Shown here: piece by piece, positions 26,744 to 36,559 of the stretch
Numbering within the stretch: the stretch's first letter is position 1
How the letters are laid out: each line of letters starts with the position of its first letter
Assembly (NCBI RefSeq): GCF_014653785.1
Contig: NZ_BNAS01000006.1
Location: forward strand, 186,001 to 250,000
Direction: 5' to 3'
Origin: Promicromonospora soli
GTDB lineage: Bacteria; Actinomycetota; Actinomycetes; Actinomycetales; Cellulomonadaceae
Length of the DNA stretch: 64,000 bases
Made by a program: the position numbers and the translations under genes
The notes under the pieces: model-generated
Database searches by the model: none
Seen by the model: only the letters and a program-made list of their open reading frames with translations
Told to the model about the DNA's origin: nothing

Positions 26744-29151
26744 CCGCTCCCACCACCGTGCACACGTTCACCACCACCACCCGCCTCGGCGACGTCACGC
26801 TCGAACCAGTGGACCCCGCCCGCGACGCCGAGCTGGTGCAGGCCTGGCTCGCGCACCCGTCGGCGTCGTACTGGCAGATGGGCGACCTGCACGTCGACGA
26901 CGTGCGCGAGTACCTGGCCGGCGTCCAGGCCCGTCCCCACGAGGCCGCCTGGCTCGGCCGCCTCGACGGCGAGCCGGTGTTCCTGACGGAGACCTACGAC
27001 CCGGCCCAGGTCGTGCTCGACGGCGTCCACGACGCGCAGCCCGGCGACCTCGGCATGCACCTGCTCGTCGCCCCGCCCACCACGCCGCGGCACGGCCTGA
27101 CCGACGCCGTCATGACCGCGGTCATGCGGTTCTGCCTATGGGGCCAGGGAGCCGCACGCGTCGTCGTCGAACCCGACGTCGGCAACCGGAAGATCGCCGC
27201 CAAGAACGCCGCCGCGGGGTTCCGGGTGCTGCGCGAGGTGGACCTCGGCCGCGGCGCGCACGCCAAGCGCGCGGCCCTGAGCGTCGCCACGCGCGACGAC
27301 TTCGCGGCGTCCGCCCTCGGCGAGGGTGTGGAGCTCGCCCCGCACCTGACCGCCGGGCACATGGAGCACGCCCACCGGCACCTGGCCGCCAAGGCGCTCG
27401 CGGAGCTCGCGCACGAGCGGCTGTTCCAGCCCGAGCCCGAGCCCCGCGTCGCGCCGGACGCCTACCGCCTCGCCCTGGACGCCGTCACGTACCGGTTCAC
27501 CGCCCGCCGGTACGCCCTGGAGCACTGGGTCATCGACCCGGCGTCCATCCGCCGCACGGCCGACGCCGGGCTGCGCGGCGACGTCGTGCTGCCGGTGGAC
27601 GCGCTGGAGCTGATCGCCGAGCTGCAGCCCCTGCTGCAGGTGCCCGACGCCATGCTGGCGACCTACCTGGAAGAGCTGTCCTCCACCCTGGCCGGCGCGG
27701 CCGCGAAGCGGGAGCGCGAGCTCGACGGCGGCACGCCGTCCGTGAGCGGCCTGCTCGAGGCGGCGCGGGCGGCTTCCGGTACGCCGGCCGTGGCGGACTC
27801 GTTCCAGCAGGTGGAAGCCGCCATGTCCGAGGGGCACCCCAGCTTCGTCGCGAACAACGGCCGCATCGGCTTCTCGCTGCCCGACTACCGCGCCTACGCG
27901 CCCGAACGCGGCGCACGGATGCGCGTGCTGTGGCTCGCCGCCCGCCGCGAGCACACCCACCTCGCGCTCGCCGCCGACCAGACCGAGCAGGGCCACTACG
28001 GCGCCGAGCTGTCCGACGCCGAGCGGGCCGCCTTCGCCGACCGCCTCGCCGCCCGCGGCCTCGAGAGCGCCGACTACCTCTACCTGCCCGTGCACCCGTG
28101 GCAGTGGGAGCACCGCGTGGCCATCACGTTCGCCGCCGACGTCGCGCGCGGCGACCTCGTGCCGCTCGGCCCGGGCTCGGACGAGTACCAGCCGCAGCAG
28201 TCGATCCGCACCATGTTCAACCGCACCCGCCCGGAACGGCACTACGTCAAGGTGGCGCTCGCCATCCAGAACATGGGGTTCCTGCGGGGGCTCTCGCCCG
28301 CCTACATGCGTGCGACGCCCCGCATCAACGACTGGGTGGCGGACCTGGTCACGAGCGACGAGACCCTGCGCGGGACCGGGTTCGGCGTGCTTCGCGAGGT
28401 GGCCTCCGTCGGCTACACGGGCGACGTCTACCACCGCACGCCCCAGCCGAACCCGCACCGCAAGATGCTGGCCGCGCTGTGGCGCGAGTCGCCGGTACCG
28501 CGGCTGGGCGACGGCGAGCGGCTGGTGACCATGGCGAGCCTGCTGCACCGCGACGCGGGCGGGGCGTCGTTCGCCACCGGCCTGGTCCGCGCGTCGGGCA
28601 TCGCGCCGGAGCAGTGGCTGCGCGCCTACCTCGACGCCTACCTGTACCCGCTGGTGCACTGCCTGCTGACGTACGAGCTGGCGTTCATGCCCCACGGCGA
28701 GAACCTCATCCTGGTGCTGCGCGACGGCGTGGTGCGGCGCGCCATCATGAAGGACATCGGCGAGGAGGTCGCCGTGCTCGGCGAGCGCCCCCTGCCCGAC
28801 GGCGTCGAACGCATCCGGGCGGTCGTCGACGACGAGGAGAAGGCGCTCTCGATCTTCACCGACGTGTTCGACGGCGTGCTGCGGCACCTGTCCGGCATCC
28901 TGGCCGAGGACGGCGTGCTGCGCGAGGAGCGGTTCTGGGCCCTGGTCGCGGAGACCATCGACCGGCACGCGGCCGAGCACCCGGACTCAAGGTCCGGCGT
29001 CGACCTGCGGGCCGCGCGCTTCGCGCACTCGTGCCTCAACCGCCTGCAGCTGCGCAACACGCTGCAGATGGTGGACCTGACCAACCAGTCCGAGTCGCTG
29101 ATCTACGCCGGAACTCTGCCCAACCCGGCCGGGCGAGGAGCAGGGCGATGA
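26740..29151 (+). CDS. desD: Fused DesC-DesD: GNAT acyltransferase plus IucA/IucC NIS siderophore synthetase
   Basis: One uninterrupted 803-residue frame joins two enzymes that are separate genes in Streptomyces. Residues about 10-185 are a GNAT domain of the siderophore type (WLAHPSASYWQMGDLHVDDV, then VVVEPDVGNRKIAAKNAAAG), expected to acylate N-hydroxycadaverine with succinyl- or acetyl-CoA. From about residue 195 the rest is an IucA/IucC-type synthetase (SFVANNGRIGFSL, LPVHPWQWEH near residue 455, QQSIRTMFNRT, AFMPHGENLILVL), which uses ATP to join and close the N-hydroxy-N-succinylcadaverine units. Fusion places the two sequential enzymes on one chain. The GTG at 26740 overlaps the desB stop. 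No frameshift or internal start suggests two products, though a second start near the domain border cannot be excluded. Confidence 0.88.
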   Translation: MTAPTTVHTFTTTTRLGDVTLEPVDPARDAELVQAWLAHPSASYWQMGDLHVDDVREYLAGVQARPHEAAWLGRLDGEPVFLTETYDPAQVVLDGVHDAQPGDLGMHLLVAPPTTPRHGLTDAVMTAVMRFCLWGQGAARVVVEPDVGNRKIAAKNAAAGFRVLREVDLGRGAHAKRAALSVATRDDFAASALGEGVELAPHLTAGHMEHAHRHLAAKALAELAHERLFQPEPEPRVAPDAYRLALDAVTYRFTARRYALEHWVIDPASIRRTADAGLRGDVVLPVDALELIAELQPLLQVPDAMLATYLEELSSTLAGAAAKRERELDGGTPSVSGLLEAARAASGTPAVADSFQQVEAAMSEGHPSFVANNGRIGFSLPDYRAYAPERGARMRVLWLAARREHTHLALAADQTEQGHYGAELSDAERAAFADRLAARGLESADYLYLPVHPWQWEHRVAITFAADVARGDLVPLGPGSDEYQPQQSIRTMFNRTRPERHYVKVALAIQNMGFLRGLSPAYMRATPRINDWVADLVTSDETLRGTGFGVLREVASVGYTGDVYHRTPQPNPHRKMLAALWRESPVPRLGDGERLVTMASLLHRDAGGASFATGLVRASGIAPEQWLRAYLDAYLYPLVHCLLTYELAFMPHGENLILVLRDGVVRRAIMKDIGEEVAVLGERPLPDGVERIRAVVDDEEKALSIFTDVFDGVLRHLSGILAEDGVLREERFWALVAETIDRHAAEHPDSRSGVDLRAARFAHSCLNRLQLRNTLQMVDLTNQSESLIYAGTLPNPAGRGAGR

Positions 29152-31928
29152 TGGGGGACGTGGCCGCACACCCCGCAACCTTCGACCTGTTTCGCGACGA
29201 CCTCGGCATCCCGCACGTGCGGGCCGCCACCGAGACAGCGCTGGCCTACGGCCAGGGCTGGGTGACCGCCCAGGACCGGGGGCTGCAGATCGAGGCCGAC
29301 CGGATGCGGGCCGAGGAGCGGTACGCCGAGATCGCCGGCGAGGCGGGCGCGGCCTGGGACCGGTTCGCCGCCCGGGAGCGGCTGGCCGGCACGGCACGCG
29401 AGATCTACGACGCCCTGGACGGGCCGGAGCGGGCCTGGCTCGCCGCCTACGCCGACGGGGTCAACGCCGGGCTGCTCGCGGGCGGCCGGGACGTGCCGGA
29501 GCTGGCCGGGGTGCCGTTCCGGCCCTGGGCGCCGTGGACGCCGATCGGGGTGTTCCTCGCGTGCCACGTGCTGTTCAACGGCTTCCCGGGCGTCCTGTGG
29601 CGCTCGCACGTCGCGCGGCACCTGCACGTCCCCGGAGTGCCGCTCGAGCAGGTGCTGGGCCTGTTCGCGGTCGAAGCGGGCTCGAGCTCCGGCTCGAACG
29701 CGTGGGCCGTGCACGGGGCGTTCACGGCGTCGGGCAGCCCGCTGGTCGCGGGGGACCCGCACCGCACGCTGGAGCTCCCCGGCCCGTACCAGCAGGTCCG
29801 CCTCGCGTGCACCGACCCGGCCGACCCGTACGACGTGCTCGGGTTCGCCTTCCCGGGCGTGCCCGGCATCCCGCACTTCGGGCACGCGGTGTCGCCGGGC
29901 GCTGGGCCGGACGGCGGCTCTGTCTCCGTCGCCTGGGGCATCACCAACGCGGGGGCGCACCACGTGGAGGTCGTGTCCGACGGCGCGGACAGTGCTGGTC
30001 CGAACGGTGCCGGTCCGGACGGTGCCGGCCCGGACGGCTGGCACCTGCACTGGCCGGCGCGCGAGCTGTCCGACACCGGGGTCGGCGCCTGGCGCGCGCT
30101 GCTGCACGCCCGCACCGCACGGGACGTCGCCGACGCGTTCGGGCGGTGGGTCGACCCGGTCAACCGGGTGCTCACCGCCGACAGCACGGGCGACGTGCTC
30201 AGCCTGACCGCCGGCAAGGTCCCCGCCGTGTCCTCGGCCATGCCGGACCGCGCACTACCGGCCGCCAAGCCCGCGGACGGCTTCGTCGACCTCCCGGCAC
30301 CGACGCCGGTGACCCAGGTCGCCGTCGACGCCAACGAGCGCCCGAGGACCCAGCCGCCCGCCGAGCTGGACGGCCGGCCGGGCCACGGGCCGCGCGACGT
30401 CCGCCCCGGGCGCGAGGCGCACGACCTCGGCTGGACCTACCCGCCATACCGCGCCGAGCGGATCCGGCAGCTCCTCGCCGCGGCGACTGCCCCCGAGTCG
30501 CCCGACACACAGCACCGGATCCACGGCGACACCCGCGACCTCGGCGCACCCGGCCTCGTCGAACACCTGGCCCACGACACCTCCCCGGCCGCCGCCCGCC
30601 TGCGCGCCTGGGTGGCCGCCGGCGCCCACGTCGACGCGGACTCCACCGACGCCGCCCTCTACATGCGCTGGCGCGACACCCTGGTGCGCCGCCTCGCGGA
30701 CCACCCCGTATTCGCCGCCCTCCGCCGGCCGCACGGCCAGGACCCGGCGCTCGCGGCACTGTTGGAGGGGTTCTTCGATCTCCCGACGGCGGTCGGCGCC
30801 GGGCTCGGGCGGATCCTCGCGGCCGAGTGGCTGGTCGTCGACGGACCGGACGGGACCCGCTCCCGCATCGACGCCGCGGCCGAGGCGAGCGCCGCGCTGG
30901 CGGACGTCGTCGGACCGGGCGCCGTCGCCGGACCGGGCGCCGGGAAGGGCGAACCGACCTGGGGCGACCTGCACGTCGCCGCCCCGCTGCATCCGGTGCC
31001 GATCGCCGACCCGCTGCTGGACCCGCTGGCGGACCCGGCGTCCGGCGTGACCCACGCCCCCGTCTCGGGGAACAACGAGACAGTGCGCTGCACCGGCGGA
31101 GCGCCAGGCATCGCGCACACGGCCTACCGCGGATCCGTCGCACGGTACGTCTGGGACCTGTCGGACCGGGCCAACAGCCGGTGGGGCGTCCCCTTCGGCG
31201 CCGACGGCCGGCCCGGTACCCCACACTTCGACGACCAGCACGCCACCTGGGCCGACGCCGGCACCACCACCGTCGTCACCGACTGGGAGCGCCTGCGGCC
31301 CGTGGACACGAGCCTCCGGCTGCTGAACGGCGCCCGCGGCGAGGACGTGTGGCGCCGGAGCTTCGGCGCGGACGGCGTCGTCACCGTGCACGTGCTGGAC
31401 CCCGACGCCGACGCCGACCTGCTGCACGGGTGGTTCACCCAGCCCCGGGCCGAGTTCTGGGGGATGGGCGAGCACACGCGGGACGAGGTGCGGGACACGT
31501 ACGCATTCGTCGACTCGCTGGAGACCCACCACGCCTACCTGGTGCGGTGGGACGGCGAGCCGGCGGTGCTCCTGCAGGCCTACCACCCCGAGCACGACCC
31601 GGTGGCCACCGCCTACGACGTCCGGCCCGGCGACCTCGGGCTGCACTTCTTCCTCGGCAGCCGCGGGCCGGCCGCGCGGCACGAGGCGCCCGCCGACCCC
31701 TGGACCGTGCTCGGGCCCGCCATCCTCGGCTTCCTCTTCGCCGGACCCGGTACGCGCCGCCTGGTCGCCGAGCCGGACGCCCGCAACGACAAGGCGATCA
31801 AGCGCATCGTCGCCATCGGCTTCACCGCCGGCGAGCTGGTCTCGTACGAGTCGCCCCAAGGCCCCAAGGAGGCCCGCATGGCCTACCTCACCCGGGAGCA
31901 CGCGCTCGCGGGCGGGGCCGTCGGCTAA
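29148..31928 (+). CDS. Penicillin-acylase-type Ntn hydrolase fused to a GNAT acyltransferase, in siderophore operon
   Basis: The 926-residue frame starts with an ATG in the desD stop (ATGA). Residues 1 to about 735 are a penicillin-acylase-family Ntn hydrolase: the small-subunit region ends at a cleavage site before Ser183 (GSNAWAVHG), the expected N-terminal nucleophile, followed by SPLVAGDPH and VSGNNETVRC. There is no signal peptide, so unlike most family members it should work in the cytoplasm. Residues about 745-920 form a second siderophore-type GNAT domain (WFTQPRAEFWGMGEHTRDEV, then LVAEPDARNDKAIKRIVAIG). Some Streptomyces desferrioxamine loci carry a penicillin amidase and an acyltransferase (desG, desH) linked to aryl-acylated ferrioxamines; this looks like a fusion of both. 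Removing one acyl group and adding another is a plausible but unproven role. Confidence 0.8.
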   Translation: MMGDVAAHPATFDLFRDDLGIPHVRAATETALAYGQGWVTAQDRGLQIEADRMRAEERYAEIAGEAGAAWDRFAARERLAGTAREIYDALDGPERAWLAAYADGVNAGLLAGGRDVPELAGVPFRPWAPWTPIGVFLACHVLFNGFPGVLWRSHVARHLHVPGVPLEQVLGLFAVEAGSSSGSNAWAVHGAFTASGSPLVAGDPHRTLELPGPYQQVRLACTDPADPYDVLGFAFPGVPGIPHFGHAVSPGAGPDGGSVSVAWGITNAGAHHVEVVSDGADSAGPNGAGPDGAGPDGWHLHWPARELSDTGVGAWRALLHARTARDVADAFGRWVDPVNRVLTADSTGDVLSLTAGKVPAVSSAMPDRALPAAKPADGFVDLPAPTPVTQVAVDANERPRTQPPAELDGRPGHGPRDVRPGREAHDLGWTYPPYRAERIRQLLAAATAPESPDTQHRIHGDTRDLGAPGLVEHLAHDTSPAAARLRAWVAAGAHVDADSTDAALYMRWRDTLVRRLADHPVFAALRRPHGQDPALAALLEGFFDLPTAVGAGLGRILAAEWLVVDGPDGTRSRIDAAAEASAALADVVGPGAVAGPGAGKGEPTWGDLHVAAPLHPVPIADPLLDPLADPASGVTHAPVSGNNETVRCTGGAPGIAHTAYRGSVARYVWDLSDRANSRWGVPFGADGRPGTPHFDDQHATWADAGTTTVVTDWERLRPVDTSLRLLNGARGEDVWRRSFGADGVVTVHVLDPDADADLLHGWFTQPRAEFWGMGEHTRDEVRDTYAFVDSLETHHAYLVRWDGEPAVLLQAYHPEHDPVATAYDVRPGDLGLHFFLGSRGPAARHEAPADPWTVLGPAILGFLFAGPGTRRLVAEPDARNDKAIKRIVAIGFTAGELVSYESPQGPKEARMAYLTREHALAGGAVG

Positions 31929-31937
31929 CGTCGCTGC

Positions 31938-32735
31938 ATGGCTATCGCATCCGCTTCGCCGGCCGGCGCGCCGGCGCACCGCACCCTGCTCGTCCGGCCG
32001 CCGTCGTCCGCCCTGGCCGACGGCGAGCTGACGCACCTCGAACGCGTCCCCGTCGACGCGGACCTGGCCGTCCAGCAGTGGAACAGGTACGTGGACGTGT
32101 TCCGCGGCCTGGGCTGGGACGTGCGGGAGCTGCCGGCGGCCGACAGCCACCCCGACGGCGTGTTCGTCGAGGACACGGTGGTCATCTTCGACGGCCTCGC
32201 CGTCCTGACCAGGCCCGGCGCCCTGTCCCGGCGCGGCGAGGTCGAGTCGATGCGGCCGGCCGCCGAGGCGACCGGGCGCGAGGTCGTGGAGATCACCAGC
32301 CCCGGCACGCTCGAGGGCGGCGACATCCTCAAGGTGGGCCGCACCGTCTACGTCGGGCGCACGGCGCGCACGAACGCCGAGGGCGCGGCCCAGCTCCGGT
32401 CGCTGCTCGAACCGCGCGGATGGCGTGTGGTGGAGGTGCCCGTCACCAGGGCGCTGCACCTGAAGTCCGCGGTCACCGCCCTGCCCGACGGCACGGTCAT
32501 CGGGTACGAGCCAACCGTCGACGACGTCACCCGCTTCGACGCGTTCCTGCCGGTCCCGGAGGCGGAGGGCACCGCCGTCGTCGTCCTGGACGAGACCACG
32601 GTGCTGCTGTCCGACGCCGCGCCGGCCACCGCCGAGCTGCTGCGCGGCCGCGGGCTGACGGTGCTCACCACGCCGGTGACCGAGTTCGAGAAGCTAGAGG
32701 GCTGTGTGACCTGCCTGTCGGTGCGCGTGCGTTGA
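31938..32735 (+). CDS. ddaH: Dimethylargininase (DDAH) family hydrolase
   Basis: The 265-residue protein has the beta/alpha-propeller fold of guanidine-modifying enzymes. DGVFVEDTVV carries the substrate-binding acid, EGGDILKVGRTVYVG is conserved, His174 (ALHLKSAVTALP) is the catalytic base and Cys259 (EGCVTCLSV) the nucleophile. DDAH turns methylated arginine into citrulline and an amine; some relatives act on other guanidines. It follows the acylase-GNAT fusion by nine bases, so it could be read through from the siderophore operon. However, TAACGT, overlapping the upstream stop codon, sits six bases before its ATG and may give a separate leaderless mRNA. A direct part in siderophore synthesis is not evident. 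Confidence 0.88.
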   Translation: MAIASASPAGAPAHRTLLVRPPSSALADGELTHLERVPVDADLAVQQWNRYVDVFRGLGWDVRELPAADSHPDGVFVEDTVVIFDGLAVLTRPGALSRRGEVESMRPAAEATGREVVEITSPGTLEGGDILKVGRTVYVGRTARTNAEGAAQLRSLLEPRGWRVVEVPVTRALHLKSAVTALPDGTVIGYEPTVDDVTRFDAFLPVPEAEGTAVVVLDETTVLLSDAAPATAELLRGRGLTVLTTPVTEFEKLEGCVTCLSVRVR

Positions 32736-32777
32736 ACGGGTGCTTACCCAAACTAACAACTTGCACCACGCGGGACA

Positions 32778-34697
32778 ATGAGTGCGATGCCTCCAACAGA
32801 CGAAAGCTCGAATCGATCCGACCCTTCTTCTGAGCGCAGCACCTTCGCGTCCGTCCGCCGCCTCTACCCCTATGTCCGCGCCGCCCTGCCCCGCCTCATC
32901 GGCGGGCTCGTCGCGTCGCTCGGCGCCAGCCTCATGGCGCTCGCCATCCCGCGCGTCCTGCAGTGGGTCACCGACGGTCCGCTCACCGCGGGCGCGCGCG
33001 AGCACGACTGGTCCGGGCTGATCTGGTCCGTCGTCCTCGTCGCGCTGCTCGGCGCGGGGGAGGCCGGCCTGATCCTCCTGCGCCGCACCCTCGTGATGTT
33101 CCCCGGCACTCGCGTCGAGGCCGTCATGCGGATGGCGCTGTTCCGGCACCTGCAGGACCTGCCGATCGCGTTCCACGACCGCTGGCCCGGCGGGCAGCTG
33201 CTCAGCCGCATCATGGGCGACCTCGGCCTGCTGCGCCGCTGGCTCGTGTTCGGCATCCTGCAGCTCGTGGTCAGCTTCGTGACCATCGTCGTCGGCGTCG
33301 GCCTGCTCGTGGTCACCGGCGGCTGGCTCGGGATCATCTTCCTGTGCGGCGCGATCCCGGTGACCGTCCTGGCGTTCCGGTTCTCCCGCAAGTACCGCAA
33401 GATCTCCCGCCTGTCCCAGGACCAGTCGGGTGACCTCGCCACGACGGTCGAGGAGTCGGTGCACGGCATCCGCGTGCTCAAGGCGTTCGGCCGCGGCTCG
33501 GACGCGCTGGACCAGTTCACCGACCAGGCAGAGGAGCTCCGGGAGACCGAGATCCGCAAGGCCACCACGGACGCCGGCCTGACCACCGCCCTGCGCGTCA
33601 TCCCCGAGGTCACACAGGCGGTGGCGCTCGTGGTCGGTACGTATCTGGTCGCGTCCGGCGACATGACGCTCGGCGCCCTGGTCGCGTTCTTCACGACGAC
33701 CGCCGTCATCAACGGCCCGGTCGTGGACCTCGGCATGACCCTGTCGATGACGCTCAACGCGCGCACCGCCGTCGACCGGTTCTTCGAGGTCATCGAGACC
33801 GTCAACCCCCTGACCGACCCGGACGTGCCGGCCGACCTGCCGGCCGTCACCCCTGGTCAGGGTGGCCACGTCGCCTTCCGCAACGTCACCTTCCAGCACG
33901 ACGACGCCGCGCGTCCCGTGCTCGACCGCGTCGACCTGGAGCTGCCGCCCGGCACCACTACCGCCCTGGTCGGCCTGACGGGCTCCGGGAAGTCCACGCT
34001 CGCGATGCTCCCGCCCCGGCTGTTCGACGTCACCGCGGGCGTCGTCGAGGTGGACGGCGTCGACGTGCGCGACATGACGCGCGCCCAGGTGCGCGAGCGG
34101 GTCGCCGTCGCCTTCGAGGACCCGACGCTGTTCTCCGCGTCCGTGCGCGACAACGTGCTGCTCGGCGTCGCCGACACGGTGCCGGAGGCGGAGCGCGAGG
34201 CGCTCCTGAACCAGGCCCTCGAGGTCGCCCAGGCGCACTTCGTCGCCGACCTGCCCGACGGCGTCGACACCCGCATCGGCGAGGAGGGCCTGTCCCTGTC
34301 CGGCGGCCAGCGGCAGCGCCTCGCCCTGGCCCGCGCCATCGCCGCCCGGCCGCGCGTGCTCGTGCTCGACGACCCGCTGTCCGCGCTCGACGTCACCACC
34401 GAGGAGGCCGTCACGGCCCGCCTGCGGGACGTGCTCGTGGCCACGACCAGCCTGATCATCGCGCACCGGCCGTCGACGGTGGCCCTCGCGGACCGCGTGG
34501 CGGTGCTCCAGGGCGGGCGGATCACCGCCGTCGGCACGCACCAGGAGCTGCTCGCAAGGGATCCGCACTACCGGTACATCATCTCGAGCCTCGAAGAGGA
34601 CTACGAGACGCACGACCACGACCGCTCCGCCGCCCCGGACGCTGACGCGGAGAGCCACTCACAAAGCCACTCGCAGAGCCAGGAGGCGCTGTCATGA
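32778..34697 (+). CDS. Heterodimeric ABC exporter subunit with degenerate ATP site
   Basis: The 639-residue half-transporter has a six-helix exporter membrane domain (about residues 35-340) and an ATPase domain with Walker [10 protein letters not shown], signature [16 protein letters not shown] and Walker [13 protein letters not shown]. The residue after Walker B is Asp instead of the catalytic Glu, and the Q-loop reads AFEDP. This marks it as the subunit that carries the degenerate site of a heterodimer. The C-terminal tail is a His/Ser/Gln repeat ([10 protein letters not shown]). It overlaps the partner gene by four bases. Position behind the siderophore genes suggests export or handling of the siderophore, but a separate AT-rich promoter region before it leaves room for an unrelated drug or lipid exporter. 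Confidence 0.87.
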   Translation: MSAMPPTDESSNRSDPSSERSTFASVRRLYPYVRAALPRLIGGLVASLGASLMALAIPRVLQWVTDGPLTAGAREHDWSGLIWSVVLVALLGAGEAGLILLRRTLVMFPGTRVEAVMRMALFRHLQDLPIAFHDRWPGGQLLSRIMGDLGLLRRWLVFGILQLVVSFVTIVVGVGLLVVTGGWLGIIFLCGAIPVTVLAFRFSRKYRKISRLSQDQSGDLATTVEESVHGIRVLKAFGRGSDALDQFTDQAEELRETEIRKATTDAGLTTALRVIPEVTQAVALVVGTYLVASGDMTLGALVAFFTTTAVINGPVVDLGMTLSMTLNARTAVDRFFEVIETVNPLTDPDVPADLPAVTPGQGGHVAFRNVTFQHDDAARPVLDRVDLELPPGTTTALVGLTGSGKSTLAMLPPRLFDVTAGVVEVDGVDVRDMTRAQVRERVAVAFEDPTLFSASVRDNVLLGVADTVPEAEREALLNQALEVAQAHFVADLPDGVDTRIGEEGLSLSGGQRQRLALARAIAARPRVLVLDDPLSALDVTTEEAVTARLRDVLVATTSLIIAHRPSTVALADRVAVLQGGRITAVGTHQELLARDPHYRYIISSLEEDYETHDHDRSAAPDADAESHSQSHSQSQEALS

Positions 34698-36553
34698 CGG
34701 CAACCACTGAGCCCACCACCGGGCCGGCCGGCCGCCGTCGGCCCACCAACGCCGCCGCGGACGACGAGACGAGCCTCGGCAAGGAGGCCTCGCGCAGCGT
34801 CCGACGCCGGTCCATGCACCTGCTGGGCGACCTGCTGCGCTCGCACAAGAAGGCCCTGGTCTGGGCCGCGGTGCTCGTCGTGGCGTCCACGCTCGGCCAG
34901 GTGGCGGGGCCGTGGCTCGTGGCCGAGGCGATCGACGAGGCGGTGCCCGCCCTGCGCGACGGGTCGGTCACGCCGCTCGTGCTCACCGGCGCCGGGTACC
35001 TCGTGGCGGCCGTGCTCGGCGGGGTCGCGGCGGGTGCCTACGTGCGGGCCGCCGCCCGGATCGCCCAGGCCGTGCTCCTGGACCTGCGCCGCCGGGTGTT
35101 CCGCCAGACCCAGCGGCTGTCGCTGGAGTTCCACGAGTCGTACACGTCGGGCCGAATCATCTCCCGGCAGACCTCCGACCTGGAGGCGCTGCGCGAGCTG
35201 CTCGACGGCGGCCTGACCGGCGTCGTCTCCTCGCTGCTGCTGATGCTGTTCACGTTCGTGAGCCTGCTGCTCATCGACTGGCGGTCCGGCCTGGTGCTCG
35301 CCGTGGCGTTCGTCCCGGCGTGGCTGCTCACCCGCTGGTTCCAGCGCATGTCGCAGCTGTTCTACCGGGAGCAGCGGACGGCGTCGGCCCGGCTGATCGT
35401 GAAGTTCGTCGAGACCATGACGGGCATGCGGGCCGTGCAGGCATTCCGCCGCGAGCCCACCACCGAGGCCGACTACCGCAAGCTCGGCGAGGACTACCGC
35501 GACGCCAACCTGCAGATCTTCGGCGTCAACGGCCGGTTCCAGCCGGGCCTCATCCTGATCGGCAACATGACCGTCGTGGCGGCCCTCGCGATCGGCGGCT
35601 GGCGCGTGCTGGACGGGACGCTGGCCGTCGGCGTGCTGGCGGCCGTGCTGCTGTACTGCAAGCGGTTCTTCCAGCCGGTGCAGCAGCTGGGCATGTTCTA
35701 CAACTCGTTCCAGTCGGCCACCGCGGCGCTGGAGAAGGTGTCGGGCCTGCTGTCCGAGGAGCCGACCGTCACCGAGCCCGCCCACCCGACGCCGCTGCCC
35801 CTGGCCGACGGCCGGGCCCGGGGCGAGCTGCGGCTGGACCACGTGCGGTTCCGGTACGGCGACGGGCCCGTGGTGCTGCCCGACCTGGACCTCACTATCC
35901 CCGCCGGGCAGACCGTCGCGGTGGTCGGCACCACCGGCGCGGGCAAGTCGACGGTGGCCAAGCTCGTGACGCGGTTCTACGACGCGACGGAGGGCGCCGT
36001 GCGCCTGGACGGGGTCGACGTGCGGGACCTGGCCTCGACCGACCTGCGGCGCGCCGTCGTCATGGTCACACAGGAAGCCTATTTGTTCAGCGGGTCCGTG
36101 CGCGAGAACATTGCGCTCGGTCGCCCCGACGCCACCCAGGCGGAGATCGAGGCGGCGGCCCGCGCGGTGGGCGCGCACGCGTTCGTGCTCGACATGCCCG
36201 ACGGCTACGACACCGACGTGAACAAGCGCGGCGGGCGCGTGTCCGCCGGCCAGCGGCAGCTGCTGTCGTTCGCCCGGGCCTTCCTCGCCGACCCGGCGGT
36301 GCTGGTGCTCGACGAGGCGACGTCCTCGCTGGACATGCCCGGCGAGCGGCTGGTGCAGCGTGGGTTGCAGACCCTGCTGTCGGACCGCACGGCGATCATC
36401 ATCGCCCACCGCCTGTCCACGGTGGCGATCGCCGACCGGGTGCTCGTCATGGAGCACGGGCGGATCGTCGAGGACGGCACGCCCGCCGAGCTGATCGCGG
36501 GGAACGGCAGGTACGCCCGGCTGCACCAGGCCTGGCGGGACTCGCTGGTCTGA
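34694..36553 (+). CDS. Heterodimeric ABC exporter subunit with catalytic Glu
   Basis: The 619-residue half-transporter starts in the stop of its partner (ATGA). The membrane domain spans about residues 55-335. The ATPase domain has Walker [14 protein letters not shown], Walker [13 protein letters not shown] with the catalytic Glu, and H-loop IIAHRLSTV, but a degenerate signature [15 protein letters not shown] in place of LSGGQ. This is the mirror image of the partner's defects, so the dimer has one competent site (its Walker motifs with the partner's LSGGQ) and one degenerate site. It lacks a siderophore-reductase domain, so it is not IrtA-like. It ends six bases from the convergent MocR gene. 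Confidence 0.88.
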   Translation: MTATTEPTTGPAGRRRPTNAAADDETSLGKEASRSVRRRSMHLLGDLLRSHKKALVWAAVLVVASTLGQVAGPWLVAEAIDEAVPALRDGSVTPLVLTGAGYLVAAVLGGVAAGAYVRAAARIAQAVLLDLRRRVFRQTQRLSLEFHESYTSGRIISRQTSDLEALRELLDGGLTGVVSSLLLMLFTFVSLLLIDWRSGLVLAVAFVPAWLLTRWFQRMSQLFYREQRTASARLIVKFVETMTGMRAVQAFRREPTTEADYRKLGEDYRDANLQIFGVNGRFQPGLILIGNMTVVAALAIGGWRVLDGTLAVGVLAAVLLYCKRFFQPVQQLGMFYNSFQSATAALEKVSGLLSEEPTVTEPAHPTPLPLADGRARGELRLDHVRFRYGDGPVVLPDLDLTIPAGQTVAVVGTTGAGKSTVAKLVTRFYDATEGAVRLDGVDVRDLASTDLRRAVVMVTQEAYLFSGSVRENIALGRPDATQAEIEAAARAVGAHAFVLDMPDGYDTDVNKRGGRVSAGQRQLLSFARAFLADPAVLVLDEATSSLDMPGERLVQRGLQTLLSDRTAIIIAHRLSTVAIADRVLVMEHGRIVEDGTPAELIAGNGRYARLHQAWRDSLV

Positions 36554-36559
36554 GTCGGC

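Noticed and set aside
32736-32777. Possible second iron box before the ABC exporter pair (TTACCC...CTAACAACTT)
   Set aside because: Only about 7 of 19 positions agree with the IdeR consensus in the best alignment. The patch is AT-rich and may be an operator of another regulator (for example MarR type), but I cannot support a specific call.
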